From Paracoccaceae bacterium (GTDB lineage: Bacteria; Pseudomonadota; Alphaproteobacteria; Rhodobacterales; Rhodobacteraceae), in contig CANJQT010000013.1 of NCBI GenBank assembly GCA_947476475.1, positions 1-48,032 of the forward strand: a stretch of DNA of 48,032 nt. Reading direction: 5' to 3'. The position numbers and the translations under genes are program-made. Positions within the stretch are counted from its first letter, which is position 1; every line of letters begins with the position of its first letter. The notes under the pieces are model-generated. The model saw only the letters and a list, made by a program, of their open reading frames with translations, was not told the DNA's origin and ran no database searches. Of this stretch, positions 26,600-36,655 are shown piece by piece.

Positions 26600-27376
26600 A
26601 TGAGTGGCTATTCGTCCAAACCCGCAGGCCCTGAAGGGCTTTTCCCCTATACCTCCGAGGAAGACGCGGTCTGGGGCGAATTGTTCAGCCGCCAGATGGC
26701 TTTCCTTCAGGGCAGGATGGTGCCCGCCTATATCGACGGCGTGGCCAAGCTGAGCCTTGGCCCCGACCGGGTTCCGCAGGTCAGGGATATTGATAGGCGC
26801 CTTGCCGCCCTGACCGGGGCGGGCGTTGTGGGCGTGCCCGCAATCATTCCGCCCGCGCAGTTCTTTGACCTTCTTTCGCAGCGCAAATTCCCGGTCGCCA
26901 CCTTCCTGCGGCGGCGCGAACATATCGACTACATCGAAGAACCCGACATCTTTCACGAAGTCTTCGGCCATTGCCCGCTGCTGACCGACCCCGACTATGC
27001 AGCCTTCATCGAACGGTTCGGGCAGACCGCCGCCGCCCTTGGCAAAGCCTTCAGCTGGCGGATGTTCCGGCTGTTCTGGTTCACCGTCGAATTCGGGATG
27101 ATCCGCACCGCCGATGGCCTGCGCGGTTATGGCGCGGGCATCGCTTCTTCACCGTCAGAGGCCGCGCATGCCACCGGCGGCGGGGCCGCGATGCTGCCCT
27201 TCGATCTGATGACGGTCTTTCGTACCCCCTACCGGATCGACATCGTCCAGCCGGTCTATTTCGTCATCGACAGCTTCGCGCAGCTTGGCGACGTGCTGAA
27301 AGCCGATGTGGGCGCGATGATCGACGAGGCGAAGCGGTTGGGCGATCTTCCCGCGCGGTTCGAAAAGGCCGCCTGA
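26600..27376 (+). CDS. phhA: phenylalanine 4-monooxygenase
   Basis: Tetrahydrobiopterin- and iron-dependent hydroxylation of phenylalanine to tyrosine. The 258-residue bacterial-type monodomain enzyme has the iron ligands His119 and His124 in DIFHEVFGHCPLL and Glu164 in WFTVEFG. It has the substrate loop region YGAGIASS, and no regulatory ACT domain. ATG 26600 has AGGAGG upstream. The pterin carbinolamine dehydratase usually needed is not in the window. The last codons carry a hairpin that serves as terminator for the convergent TauE gene. Confidence 0.96.
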   Translation: MSGYSSKPAGPEGLFPYTSEEDAVWGELFSRQMAFLQGRMVPAYIDGVAKLSLGPDRVPQVRDIDRRLAALTGAGVVGVPAIIPPAQFFDLLSQRKFPVATFLRRREHIDYIEEPDIFHEVFGHCPLLTDPDYAAFIERFGQTAAALGKAFSWRMFRLFWFTVEFGMIRTADGLRGYGAGIASSPSEAAHATGGGAAMLPFDLMTVFRTPYRIDIVQPVYFVIDSFAQLGDVLKADVGAMIDEAKRLGDLPARFEKAA

Positions 27377-27386
27377 ACGGCGGCCC
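27363..27386 (-). terminator. terminator of the TauE/SafE gene inside the phhA 3' end
   Basis: The arms GGCCGCC (27367-27373) and GGCGGCC (27379-27385) enclose TGAAC. On the minus strand the stem is followed by TTTT, as expected for termination of the gene ending at 27398. The stem covers the last codons and stop of phhA. Confidence 0.65.
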
Positions 27387-27397
27387 TTGCTCTCGGT

Positions 27398-28159
27398 TTA
27401 CAGGGTAATGGCGCGGTAGACCGCGATGCTCAAGGCCAGAAAGCCCACCGCAAAGGTCAGCGGCCGCTGTGGCGCAATCCGCGCCAGCTTGCCGCCGAAT
27501 ATCGCCGCCGGAATGCCGCCCACGGAAAGGCCCAGCACCGGGGCAATCATCGTCGTCCAATCCATGCCCGCCCCCCAATGGCCAAAGAAGAAGCTGCTGA
27601 CCAGCGCGGTGAAGACTGCAAGGCTGACCACCAGTTCGGCCACGTTCGACGAGCCCACCGCATAGCGCGGAGCCACGCCCGACCCCAGCAGCCCGGTCGT
27701 CACGATCGGCCCCCAGCTGCCGCCGATCCCTTCGATCAGACCGCCTGCGAAACCGATCAGCCCGTGGCGCTTCGATTTGACCACCACCGGGGCCTTGCCA
27801 TTGAGAGCGCGCAGGATCACCAGCCCACCGATCAAAAGCAGGTAGGCGATGGTAAGTATCTGCAACGCTTTGCCCTTCAGAGAGGTCAATAGGGCCGCCC
27901 CCAGAAGCCCACCGATTGCGCCGAAGATTAAGACGGGCCAGACCACTTCCGGCACCACATTCTTGTGCAGCCAGTGCGACGTGGCAGAGGTGCCAGACGT
28001 GGGCAGCTTGGCCGCGTTCACGCTGGCGGAAACCAGGGCGGGCGGCACGCCCTGCGACAGAAGCAGCGCCGAAGAAATGACACCAAACCCCATGCCCAGC
28101 GCGCCATCCACAATTTGCGCGAAAAAACCCACTACCGCGAAAATGAAGAAATCACCCAT
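27398..28159 (-). CDS. TauE/SafE family sulfite/anion exporter
   Basis: The 253-residue inner-membrane protein has about eight helices and the TauE/SafE repeats (FFAQIVDGALGMGFGVISS near the N-terminus and GLIEGIGGSWGPIVTTGLL in the second half). Family members export sulfite, sulfoacetate or related anions, and the substrate is not readable here. ATG 28159. The 246 bp between it and dnaE is AT-richer than the surroundings and includes a GC dyad (28205-28221) upstream of the start, but no clear promoter. Confidence 0.9.
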   Translation of the reverse strand: MGDFFIFAVVGFFAQIVDGALGMGFGVISSALLLSQGVPPALVSASVNAAKLPTSGTSATSHWLHKNVVPEVVWPVLIFGAIGGLLGAALLTSLKGKALQILTIAYLLLIGGLVILRALNGKAPVVVKSKRHGLIGFAGGLIEGIGGSWGPIVTTGLLGSGVAPRYAVGSSNVAELVVSLAVFTALVSSFFFGHWGAGMDWTTMIAPVLGLSVGGIPAAIFGGKLARIAPQRPLTFAVGFLALSIAVYRAITL

Positions 28160-28405
28160 GACATCCCTGTTTGGTTACGCCCGGAGGCAGGTGCGGCAAA
28201 GGTTAGCGGGCGGCCCGCCCGGTTCAAGCTGGTAATTTCACCAACAAAAGACAGTTTTCCTCTCTAGGCGCGAAAAGAATGCTAAACTGTTCTATGATTT
28301 GCGATCGAACAAAGACGCATCAGAACAAACATTCCGGTCCTCGAACGAAAGCAAGAGACGAAATCCGCGGATCTCTGGACGATTCGACCGTTTTACGGGC
28401 CGCGC

Positions 28406-31400
28406 TCAGACCTCTTCCACCATCACCACGCCGGACATCGCCTTGATTGCACCCTTGATCTGCGGGTTCACCGGAAAGTCGCGTCCGGTTGAAACCTCGA
28501 TCTCGCCGCCCGTCTCGCGGTCGCTGATGCAAAAGCTGACAGCGCCTTTCGTGCGTGTCTTCAGTTCCTCGGCCATCCGGGTCAGCAGGCCTGCCACTGA
28601 TGTCACCGCAGCCGCACTGTCGACATGGACGCGCAGGCCATTGCTGCCCGCATCGGCCGCCACGTTGTCGATCGGCTGGGCGGCGCGTGCCAGAAGCTTC
28701 AGCGTCTCGCCTTCCAGATTGGCCTCGACGGTCAGGACCACCGCTAGCCCGGGTTCCAGATATTGCCGCGCCGCTTCAAGCGTGTCGGAAAACACCGTCA
28801 CTTCATAAAGCCCGGTCGGGTCCGACAACGACACGAAGGCAAAACGGTTGCCCTTGGCCGATTTCCGTTCCTGCCGCGCCGAAACGGTGCCCGCCAGCTT
28901 GGCCACCAAGGGCCCGCGTTCGGCGGCAATCGTCAGTTCGGCCAGCGTCATAACCTGTTTGCGCTTCAGCGCCGGCATGTAGTCGTCCAGCGGATGCCCC
29001 GACAGATAGAAGCCCACTGCCTGATGTTCCTCGGCCAGGCGTTCCACCGGCAGCCAGTCATTGGTCAGCGCCAGACGCGGTTCTGGCAGGTCTTCGCCCG
29101 CCTCGCCGAACAGTGATACCTGACTGGAACCCGCCGCCTCATGGATCGCGGCTGACCAGGCGGCCAGCGCATCCAGACTGTCGAACACCCGCTTGCGGTT
29201 CGGATCCAGCACATCAAACGCCCCGGCCCGCGCCAGCATTTCCAAAGGTCGCTTGCCCAGCCGCTTCAGATCGACGCGCCGGGCGAAGTCGAACAGCGTG
29301 ACAAACGGCTTTTCGCCGCGGTCCGTCTGACGCGCGGCGACGATCATCTTCATCGCCTCGACGCCGACGTTCTTCAGCGCACCCAGCGCATAGACCAACT
29401 GGCCTTCACGCACGGTGAAGGTGGCCAATGACCGGTTGACGCAGGGCGGCACCGTGGTAATGCCGAGATTGTCCACCTCGCGCTTGTAGATCGCAAGCTT
29501 GTCGGTCAGATGCATATCGCAGTTCATCACTGCGGCCATGAATTCGACCGGATGGTTCGCCTTCAGCCAGCCGGTCTGATAGCTGACCACCGCATAGGCG
29601 GCAGCGTGGGATTTGTTGAACCCATAGTTTGCGAATTTCTCAAGAAGGTCAAATACTTCTCCTGCCTTCTTCGCGTCCACGTTGTGGGTTTTCTTCGCCC
29701 CTTCGATGAACTTTGGCCGTTCCTTGGCCATTTCCTCGGCGATCTTCTTGCCCATGGCCCGGCGCAGCAGGTCAGCGCCCCCCAGAGTATAGCCCGCCAT
29801 GACCTGGGCGATTTCCATCACCTGTTCCTGATAGACGATGATGCCTTGCGTTTCCGCCAGAATGTGGTCGATGGTTGGGTGAATGGATTCAAGGGCTTTC
29901 AGCCCGTTCTTCACCTCGCAGTAGGTCGGGATGTTTTCCATCGGGCCGGGGCGGTACAGCGCCACCAGTGCCACGATATCTTCGATGCAGGTGGGTTTCA
30001 TGCGCCGCAGCGCATCCATCATCCCGGTGCTTTCCACCTGAAACACCGCAACCGTCTTCGCCGCTGCGTAAAGCTCATAGGTCTTCGTGTCGTCCAAGGG
30101 GATCAGGCCGATATCCACCGCGACCCCGCGCAGCTTCAGAAGGTCGATCGCGTTCTGGATGACGGTCAGCGTCTTCAACCCCAGGAAGTCGAACTTTACC
30201 AGCCCCGCCGCTTCCACCCATTTCATGTTGAACTGGGTCGCTGGCATGTCGGATCGCGGATCCTGGTAAAGCGGCACCAGCTGATCCAGCGGACGGTCAC
30301 CGATCACCACCCCGGCGGCGTGGGTCGAGGCATTGCGCAAAAGCCCTTCGACCTGCTGGCCGTAATCCAGAAGTCGGCGCACCACTTCCTCGGCCCGGGC
30401 CGCCTCGCGCAGGCGCGGTTCGTCGGCCAGCGCCTTTTCGATCGACACCGGCTTGACCCCTTCGACCGGGATCAGCTTCGACAGCCGGTCAACCTGACCG
30501 TAAGGCATCTGTAAAACCCGGCCCACGTCGCGCACGGCGGCTTTCGACAAAAGTGCACCGAAGGTGATGATCTGCCCCACCTTGTCGCGGCCATACTTCT
30601 GCTGGACATAGGTGATGACCTCTTCGCGCCGGTCCATGCAGAAGTCGATGTCGAAGTCGGGCATGGAAACCCGTTCAGGGTTCAGGAACCGCTCGAACAG
30701 CAGGCTGTAGCGCAAGGGATCAAGGTCGGTGATGGTCAACGCATAAGCCACCAGCGACCCGGCGCCCGACCCCCGCCCCGGCCCGACCGGGATATTGTGA
30801 TCCTTGGCCCATTTGATGAAATCGGCCACGATCAGGAAATAGCCGGGGAAGCCCATCTGTTCGATGATCCCCAGTTCGAACTTCAGCCGCTCCTCATAGG
30901 CCTCGACGGGCGCGGAATGCGGGATGATCGCCAGTCTGGCGCGAAGGCCCTCCCAGGCCGAACGGCGCAACTCCTCCACTTCGTCATCGGCGAACTTTGG
31001 CAGGATCGGATCGCGCTTTCGAACCGCAAAGGCGCAGCGCCGGGCGATTTCCACCGTATTGTCCAACGCTTCGGGCAGGTCGGCGAACAAGGCCGCCATT
31101 TCGGCTTCGGACTTGAAATAATGCTGCGGCGTCAGGCGGCGGCGGGGTTCCTGCTGATCGACATAGGCGCCTTCGGCGATGCAGATCAGCGCATCATGCG
31201 CTTCGTACATCTCGGGCTTGGGGAAATAGACATCGTTGGTGGCAACCAGAGGCAGGCCCATCGCATAGGCCATCTCGACAAAGCCGCGCTCGGTCGCGCG
31301 TTCGGCCTCGGTCACCTGACCGCCTTCGCCGGGATGGCGCTGCAATTCCACATAAAGCCGGTCGGGATAAATCGCCGCCAGCCGCCCCATCAGCGCCTCG

Positions 31401-31864
31401 GCCTTCGCGCGCTGCCCGGCCTGCAAAAGCCGCCCGACTGGCCCATCCGGCCCACCCGAAAGGCAGATCAGCCCTTCGGCATATTGCGCCAGTTCATCGA
31501 CCGTCACCTGCGGCAGTTCGCCCCCTGCATCAAGGTAAAGGCAGGAATTGAGCTTCATGAGGTTCATGTAGCCCGCTTCATTCTGCGCCAGCAGAACCAC
31601 AGGCGCGGGCGGGCGCGGCCGTTCACCCGGCGGGGCCGGATCATAGGTGACCGAGATCTGGCAACCGACGATGGGCTGCAGACCCGCACCTTTGGCGATG
31701 ACTGAAAATTCCAACGCCGCAAAAAGGTTATTGGTGTCGGTCACCGCAACCGCGGGCATTCCGGCCTTCTCGCACAGGCTGATCAGTTTCTTGACCGGCA
31801 CCGCCCCTTCCAGAAGCGAATATTCGGTATGGGTGCGCAGATGGATGAATCGGGGCTGGGACAT
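28406..31864 (-). CDS. dnaE: DNA polymerase III subunit alpha
   Basis: The replicative C-family polymerase. The 1152-residue protein starts with the PHP domain (FIHLRTHTEYSLLEGA). It has the palm catalytic motif PDFDIDF at 402-408 (Asp405 and Asp407 equivalent to E. coli 401/403) and the fingers region with GRGSGAGSLVAYAL. It also has helix-hairpin-helix and OB-fold regions (EVTVFSDTLEAARQYL) and a tail ending VVMVEEV. The length matches the DnaE1 type and not the error-prone DnaE2. ATG 31864. It diverges from the ArsR gene with 80 bp between. Confidence 0.98.
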   Translation of the reverse strand: MSQPRFIHLRTHTEYSLLEGAVPVKKLISLCEKAGMPAVAVTDTNNLFAALEFSVIAKGAGLQPIVGCQISVTYDPAPPGERPRPPAPVVLLAQNEAGYMNLMKLNSCLYLDAGGELPQVTVDELAQYAEGLICLSGGPDGPVGRLLQAGQRAKAEALMGRLAAIYPDRLYVELQRHPGEGGQVTEAERATERGFVEMAYAMGLPLVATNDVYFPKPEMYEAHDALICIAEGAYVDQQEPRRRLTPQHYFKSEAEMAALFADLPEALDNTVEIARRCAFAVRKRDPILPKFADDEVEELRRSAWEGLRARLAIIPHSAPVEAYEERLKFELGIIEQMGFPGYFLIVADFIKWAKDHNIPVGPGRGSGAGSLVAYALTITDLDPLRYSLLFERFLNPERVSMPDFDIDFCMDRREEVITYVQQKYGRDKVGQIITFGALLSKAAVRDVGRVLQMPYGQVDRLSKLIPVEGVKPVSIEKALADEPRLREAARAEEVVRRLLDYGQQVEGLLRNASTHAAGVVIGDRPLDQLVPLYQDPRSDMPATQFNMKWVEAAGLVKFDFLGLKTLTVIQNAIDLLKLRGVAVDIGLIPLDDTKTYELYAAAKTVAVFQVESTGMMDALRRMKPTCIEDIVALVALYRPGPMENIPTYCEVKNGLKALESIHPTIDHILAETQGIIVYQEQVMEIAQVMAGYTLGGADLLRRAMGKKIAEEMAKERPKFIEGAKKTHNVDAKKAGEVFDLLEKFANYGFNKSHAAAYAVVSYQTGWLKANHPVEFMAAVMNCDMHLTDKLAIYKREVDNLGITTVPPCVNRSLATFTVREGQLVYALGALKNVGVEAMKMIVAARQTDRGEKPFVTLFDFARRVDLKRLGKRPLEMLARAGAFDVLDPNRKRVFDSLDALAAWSAAIHEAAGSSQVSLFGEAGEDLPEPRLALTNDWLPVERLAEEHQAVGFYLSGHPLDDYMPALKRKQVMTLAELTIAAERGPLVAKLAGTVSARQERKSAKGNRFAFVSLSDPTGLYEVTVFSDTLEAARQYLEPGLAVVLTVEANLEGETLKLLARAAQPIDNVAADAGSNGLRVHVDSAAAVTSVAGLLTRMAEELKTRTKGAVSFCISDRETGGEIEVSTGRDFPVNPQIKGAIKAMSGVVMVEEV

Positions 31865-31908
31865 GGGCGGACCCTATCCCATGCCCCGCGCCCTAGGGAA
31901 GGCCACGC

Positions 31909-31938
31909 TTGACAAAGCAGGCGCGCCGCGCGTTACTT
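31909..31938 (+). promoter_or_regulatory. promoter of the ArsR gene, predicted leaderless transcript
   Basis: TTGACA (31909-31914) and TTACTT (31933-31938) are 18 bp apart. The ATG of the regulator is only 6 bases downstream of the -10, so transcription would begin at or next to the start codon. No Shine-Dalgarno sequence precedes that ATG. Confidence 0.6.
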
Positions 31939-31944
31939 AGCTTT

Positions 31945-32283
31945 ATGGCTAACTATTGCGACTCACTCTCGCCCGCCTTCCTCGCGCTGGCCGACCCGAC
32001 CCGCCGGGCAGTGCTGGCCCGGCTGGCCGATCGGCCCGCAGCGGTATCCGAACTGGCCAAAGGTCACCGGATGGCGCTGCCCACGTTCCTTCAGCACATC
32101 AGGGTGCTGGAAGCAGGCGGGCTGATCGCCACCGAAAAGATAGGGCGCAGCCGCATCTGTCGGCTGAACCCAGCGCGGGTGGTGGAAGTGGAAGACTGGC
32201 TGGCCCGGCAAAGGGCGAAATGCGAAGCGCAGACAGACAGGCTGGAAGCCTTCCTCGAGTCTGGCGCCGATCTGAATGGCTGA
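31945..32283 (+). CDS. ArsR family winged-helix transcriptional regulator
   Basis: The 112-residue protein starts MANYCDSLSPAFLALADPTR, the hallmark ALADPTRRAVLARLA opening of the ArsR subgroup paired with SRPBCC proteins. The recognition helix lies around MALPTFLQHIRVLEAGGLI and the wing around EKIGRSRICRL. No metal-binding cysteine pair is seen. The frame is open from TTG 31909, but that codon is the promoter -35, so I take ATG 31945. The gene is followed after 17 bp by the SRPBCC gene, forming a common two-gene unit. Confidence 0.9.
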   Translation: MANYCDSLSPAFLALADPTRRAVLARLADRPAAVSELAKGHRMALPTFLQHIRVLEAGGLIATEKIGRSRICRLNPARVVEVEDWLARQRAKCEAQTDRLEAFLESGADLNG

Positions 32284-32300
32284 CATGCGAAGGAACGATG

Positions 32301-32762
32301 ATGAGCGACCTTGACCTGATCCTGACCCGCCAACTCAATGCCTCGCCTGCCCGCGTCTGGCGCTGCTGGACGGAACCGCACCTGCTGGAGCAATGGTTTG
32401 CGCCCAAACCGGTGATCGTCAGTCATGTGGTGATCGATCTGCGGCCGGGCGGTGAATTTTCTTCCCGCATGACCCTTCCCGACCAAACCGAAATGCCCTT
32501 GATGGGCTGCTATCTGGTGGTGGAACCCGAACGTCGGCTGGTCTTTACCGACTGCCTTGGCCCCGGTTTCCGCCCGTCGCCTGCGCCATTCTTCACCGCC
32601 GAAGTGACGCTGGAACCCGAAGGTACCGGGACCCGTTACACCGCCCGCGCCATCCACGGCAAAAAGGAAACCCGCGACCAGCATGAACAGATGGGCTTTT
32701 TCGACGGATGGGGCACCGTCGCCGGCCAGCTTGACGCGCTGGCGCAGACCTTGCCCGGCTGA
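32301..32762 (+). CDS. SRPBCC (AHSA1-like) domain protein
   Basis: The 153-residue single-domain START-like protein has the AHSA1/ATPase-activator-homologue pattern (LNASPARVWRCWTEPHLLEQWFAP ... DLRPGGEFSSRM ... MGFFDGWG). Such proteins bind small hydrophobic ligands, and the ligand here is unknown. Tandem ATGs occur at 32298 and 32301. The GAAGGAA site fits the second better. It is co-transcribed with the ArsR gene. The 180 bp after it contains a TGCCGA/TCGGCA hairpin (about 32764-32779) without a downstream T-run. Confidence 0.9.
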   Translation: MSDLDLILTRQLNASPARVWRCWTEPHLLEQWFAPKPVIVSHVVIDLRPGGEFSSRMTLPDQTEMPLMGCYLVVEPERRLVFTDCLGPGFRPSPAPFFTAEVTLEPEGTGTRYTARAIHGKKETRDQHEQMGFFDGWGTVAGQLDALAQTLPG

Positions 32763-32942
32763 TCTGCCGATCTTTCGGCAAAAAGCGAAACTGATTATCG
32801 GGTTTCAGGGGAAGTTCTTCTTGCTAAGAATCTGCCTTGCGCGCTTGATGGTGTCAGGGAGACGAGGGTGCATTCCGCTTTACGCCACATCGGGCAGAAG
32901 CACATCTACCTCGGGCGAAGAGAAGGTGGCGGGTCAAGCGCG

Positions 32943-34310
32943 ATGAGCGACATAGCGTTTCTGTTGAACGGAACGCCGATCCGGGTTGTGGGCGAAAGCC
33001 CGACCCGGACCCTGCTGGACTATCTGCGTGAAGTGCGGGGCCTGAAGGGCACAAAGGAAGGCTGCAACGAAGGCGATTGTGGCGCCTGCACGGTGATGGT
33101 GACCGACGAAGCCGGTAGCCGCGCGCTGAATTCCTGCATCCTGTTCCTGCCGCAGCTTCACGGCAAGGCTGTGCGCACCGTCGAAGGCATCAGCGGCCCG
33201 GCAGGCCAACTGCATCCGGTCCAGCAGTCGATGATCAACCACCATGGCAGCCAGTGCGGCTTCTGCACGCCGGGCTTTGTCGTTTCGATGGCGGTGGCGC
33301 ACAAGGATGGGGCCACCGATCACGACGACCGACTGGCGGGCAACCTTTGCCGTTGCACCGGCTATGCCCCGATCATCCGCGCGGCTGAAGCCGCCGAAAC
33401 CGCCCCTGTGCCCGGCTGGATGACCGAAGACCTGGCCAAGACCGGCGGGGGTGCCGCCCCCTTTGCACCCGCGTCTTCCGACGCGCTTGCCGACTGGTAT
33501 CTGGCGCATCCGGGCGCGACCCTGGTGGCGGGGGCGACCGATGTCGGCCTTTGGGTCACCAAGGGCCTGATGGAACTGCCTGAAGTGGCCTTCCTGCATG
33601 CCTGCAAGGATTTGCAGCAGATCGAAAAGGTGCCGGGCGGCATCCGCATCGGCGCGGGGGTGACCATTCAGACCCTGCGCTCGGCGATTGCTACCAGCCA
33701 TCCGGCGCTTGCGGAACTGCTACGGCGCTTTGCCTCGGAACAGGTGCGCGGCGCGGCGACCATCGGCGGCAATATCGCCAATGGCTCGCCCATCGGCGAT
33801 GCGCCCCCGGCCCTGATCGCCATTGGCGCACGCCTGCATCTGCGCAAAGGCGACGCCCGGCGCGAGATCGCACTTGAGGATTTCTTCATCGACTACAAGA
33901 AACAGGACCGCAGCCCCGGCGAGTTTGTCGAGGCAGTCACGATCCCCGACAGCGCGCCCGATCTGGCCTGTTACAAACTCACGAAAAGGTTCGATCAGGA
34001 TATTTCTGCTGTCTGCGGATGCTTCAATATCACCATAAAAGGTTCGAAAATTGAAAGTACGCGGATTGCCTTCGGCGGCATGGCAGGCATTCCGAAACGC
34101 GCTGCTGCGGTCGAAAGCGCCCTGATCGGCCAAGTCTGGGGCGAAGCCGCCATCCGCGCAGCGCTGCCCGCCTTCGCAGAAGATTTCACGCCCATGAGCG
34201 ACATGCGCGCCTCGGCCGCCTACCGGCTGGAGACGGCGCAGAACATGGCCTTGCGCTATTTCCATGAACGCTCGGGTCACAGGGTTTCGGTTCTGGAGGT
34301 GGAAGCATGA
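32943..34310 (+). CDS. xdhA: xanthine dehydrogenase small subunit (2Fe-2S/FAD)
   Basis: Electron-transfer subunit of the XdhAB xanthine dehydrogenase, which oxidises hypoxanthine and xanthine to urate with NAD. The 455 residues have plant-type 2Fe-2S cysteines 41, 46, 49 and 65 ([10 protein letters not shown]), the second cluster cysteines 105, 108, 136 and 138 (CGFC, CRC), and an FAD domain from about 175 with LVAGATDVG and [17 protein letters not shown] 32943 begins the ferredoxin domain. A GTG at 32868 has a GGAGACGAGG site and could give 25 more residues, so the start is not settled. It overlaps xdhB by 4 bp. Confidence 0.95.
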   Translation: MSDIAFLLNGTPIRVVGESPTRTLLDYLREVRGLKGTKEGCNEGDCGACTVMVTDEAGSRALNSCILFLPQLHGKAVRTVEGISGPAGQLHPVQQSMINHHGSQCGFCTPGFVVSMAVAHKDGATDHDDRLAGNLCRCTGYAPIIRAAEAAETAPVPGWMTEDLAKTGGGAAPFAPASSDALADWYLAHPGATLVAGATDVGLWVTKGLMELPEVAFLHACKDLQQIEKVPGGIRIGAGVTIQTLRSAIATSHPALAELLRRFASEQVRGAATIGGNIANGSPIGDAPPALIAIGARLHLRKGDARREIALEDFFIDYKKQDRSPGEFVEAVTIPDSAPDLACYKLTKRFDQDISAVCGCFNITIKGSKIESTRIAFGGMAGIPKRAAAVESALIGQVWGEAAIRAALPAFAEDFTPMSDMRASAAYRLETAQNMALRYFHERSGHRVSVLEVEA

Positions 34311-36655
34311 GCGTCGGAACCCCGATCCCGCACGATTCGGCGCAGCTGCATGTGACCGGCCGCGCACGTTACGTCGATGATCAGCCGGTGCCCGCAGGCA
34401 CGCTGCATCTGGCCTTCGGTCTTTCCTCCGTGGCGCACGGGGAAATCACCGCGATCGACCTTTCGGCGGTAAGGGCGGCGCCCGGCGTGGTGATGGTGAT
34501 GCAGGCCGCCGATCTGCCCTTTGCCAATGATGTCTCACCCTCGGCCCATGACGAGCCGATGCTGGCCACCGGAACCGTTCACTACGTTGGCCAGCCGATT
34601 TTCATGGTGGTGGCGGAAAGCCATCTGGCGGCGCGCAAGGCAGCAAAACTGGGCAAGATCAGCTACAATGAACGCCCTGCCCTCCTGACCGTCGATCAGG
34701 CGCTGGCCGCAAACAGCCGGTTTGAGGCAGGCCCGGTGGTCTGGACCAAGGGCGATGCGGCATCCGCAATTGCCGCCGCCCCGCGCGTGATCGAAGGCAC
34801 GTTCGATATGGGCGGGCAGGAACATTTCTATCTGGAAAGCCAAGCGGCCCTGGCCTTGCCGCAAGAGGGCGGGATGATCATCCAGTCTTCGACCCAGCAT
34901 CCGACCGAGATCCAGCACAAGGTGGCCGAAGCCATCGGCATGCCGATGAGTGCGGTGCGGGTGGAAATGCGCCGGATGGGCGGCGGCTTTGGCGGCAAGG
35001 AAAGCCAGGGCAATGCTCTGGCGGTGGCTTGCGCCGTGGCCGCACGCGCCACGGGCCGGGCCTGCAAGATGCGCTATGACCGTGATGACGACATGGTCAT
35101 TACCGGCAAACGCCATGATTTCCAGATCAAATACCGGGTGGGCGTGACCGCGGAAGGCCGGATTCTGGGCATCGACTTCCTGCATCTGGCCCGCTGCGGC
35201 TGGTCACAGGACCTTAGCCTGCCGGTCGCCGACCGGGCGATGTTGCATTCCGACAATGCCTATAACCTTGACCATGTCCGCATCGAAAGCCACCGGCTGA
35301 AGACCAACACCCAGTCCGCCACCGCCTATCGCGGCTTTGGCGGCCCGCAGGGGATGCTGGGGATCGAACGGGTGATGGACCATATCGCGCACGCACTTGG
35401 GCGCGACGCGACAGAGGTGCGCAAGGCCAACTTCTACAGGGACGCCGCCGCTTCGCAGCCCGGGGGGGGCCGTCTGCCCCCCGCACCCCCCGAGGATATT
35501 TCCGAAAAGAAGAAGGGGGTGCAGACCACACCCTACCACATGCCGGTCGAGGATTTCATCCTGAACGGGTTGGTGGCGCGGCTGGAGGCCACGAGCGACT
35601 ATCAGGCACGCCAGCGTGCCATTGCAGAGTGGAACGCGCAAAATCCGATCCTGAAGAAGGGCATCGCGCTGACGCCCGTGAAGTTCGGGATTTCCTTCAC
35701 GTTGACCTTCCTCAATCAGGCGGGGGCTTTGGTCCATGTCTATCAGGACGGCTCGATCCACCTGAACCACGGCGGCACCGAAATGGGCCAGGGGCTGAAC
35801 CTCAAGGTGGCGCAGGTGGTGGCCGCACGCTTTGGCGTCGATGTGGGGCTTGTGGCGATCACCGCCACCGATACGGCCAAGGTGCCCAACACCTCGGCTA
35901 CCGCCGCGTCAAGCGGGGCTGATCTGAACGGGATGGCAGCGCAGGCCGCCGCCGATACGATCCGCGACCGGATGGCGGCCCACCTGGCGGCAGAGCATCA
36001 GGTTCAACCGTCGTCGGTGCGCTTTGATGGCGGGCGGGTGATCGTGGCGGGCGAGGACCTGTCCTTTGCCGAGGCTGCCGCACGCTGCTATCAGGCGCGG
36101 GTCAGCCTGTCATCGACCGGCTTCTATTCCACCCCGAAGATCACCTGGGACCGCAAGGCCGGGCGCGGGCGGCCCTTCTATTACTTCGCATATGGCGCTT
36201 CGGTCAGCGAGGTGGTGATCGACACGCTGACCGGCGAGAACCGGATTCTGCGCACCGACATCCTGCATGATGCGGGTGACAGCCTGAACCCGGCGCTGGA
36301 TATCGGCCAGGTCGAAGGTGCCTATGTTCAGGGCGCGGGCTGGCTGACCACCGAGGAACTGGTCTGGGACGACAAGGGGCGGCTGCGCACCCATGCGCCA
36401 TCGACTTACAAGATCCCCGCCTGTTCCGACCGCCCGCGGATCTTCAACGTGGCGCTTTATGACGGACCCAACCGCGAAGAGACGGTTTACCGCTCGAAGG
36501 CGGTCGGGGAACCGCCGTTCATGCACGGCATTTCAGCCTTCATGGCGCTTTCGGCGGCTTGCGCCGCCTGCGGGCCGCAATACCCCGATCTTCAGGCCCC
36601 GGCGACCGCCGAAGCGGTGCTGAAGGCGGTGGCCCGCGCCCGGGGGCAGGGCTGA
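34307..36655 (+). CDS. xdhB: xanthine dehydrogenase large (molybdopterin) subunit
   Basis: The molybdenum-cofactor subunit. The 782 residues include [68 protein letters not shown] and the catalytic glutamate Glu735 in [11 protein letters not shown]. The start overlaps xdhA (ATGA) and the stop overlaps xdhC by one base (TGATG). Residues 385-404 ([20 protein letters not shown]) are not XDH-like and coincide with repeat copy D read in frame between the YRD and TTPYHM segments. The frame is intact and all catalytic motifs remain, so the enzyme is probably functional. Confidence 0.95.
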   Translation: MSVGTPIPHDSAQLHVTGRARYVDDQPVPAGTLHLAFGLSSVAHGEITAIDLSAVRAAPGVVMVMQAADLPFANDVSPSAHDEPMLATGTVHYVGQPIFMVVAESHLAARKAAKLGKISYNERPALLTVDQALAANSRFEAGPVVWTKGDAASAIAAAPRVIEGTFDMGGQEHFYLESQAALALPQEGGMIIQSSTQHPTEIQHKVAEAIGMPMSAVRVEMRRMGGGFGGKESQGNALAVACAVAARATGRACKMRYDRDDDMVITGKRHDFQIKYRVGVTAEGRILGIDFLHLARCGWSQDLSLPVADRAMLHSDNAYNLDHVRIESHRLKTNTQSATAYRGFGGPQGMLGIERVMDHIAHALGRDATEVRKANFYRDAAASQPGGGRLPPAPPEDISEKKKGVQTTPYHMPVEDFILNGLVARLEATSDYQARQRAIAEWNAQNPILKKGIALTPVKFGISFTLTFLNQAGALVHVYQDGSIHLNHGGTEMGQGLNLKVAQVVAARFGVDVGLVAITATDTAKVPNTSATAASSGADLNGMAAQAAADTIRDRMAAHLAAEHQVQPSSVRFDGGRVIVAGEDLSFAEAAARCYQARVSLSSTGFYSTPKITWDRKAGRGRPFYYFAYGASVSEVVIDTLTGENRILRTDILHDAGDSLNPALDIGQVEGAYVQGAGWLTTEELVWDDKGRLRTHAPSTYKIPACSDRPRIFNVALYDGPNREETVYRSKAVGEPPFMHGISAFMALSAACAACGPQYPDLQAPATAEAVLKAVARARGQG
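35459..35519 (+). repeat. GC-rich palindromic repeat, copy D, in frame inside xdhB
   Basis: It has the same order as intergenic copies A, B and C: a G-block, CTGCCCCCC, CACCCCCCGAGGATATTT, then an AAAAGAAGAAGG tail. It is translated as about 20 residues rich in Gly, Pro and Lys (385-404) in a surface-like connector of XdhB. Confidence 0.75.
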
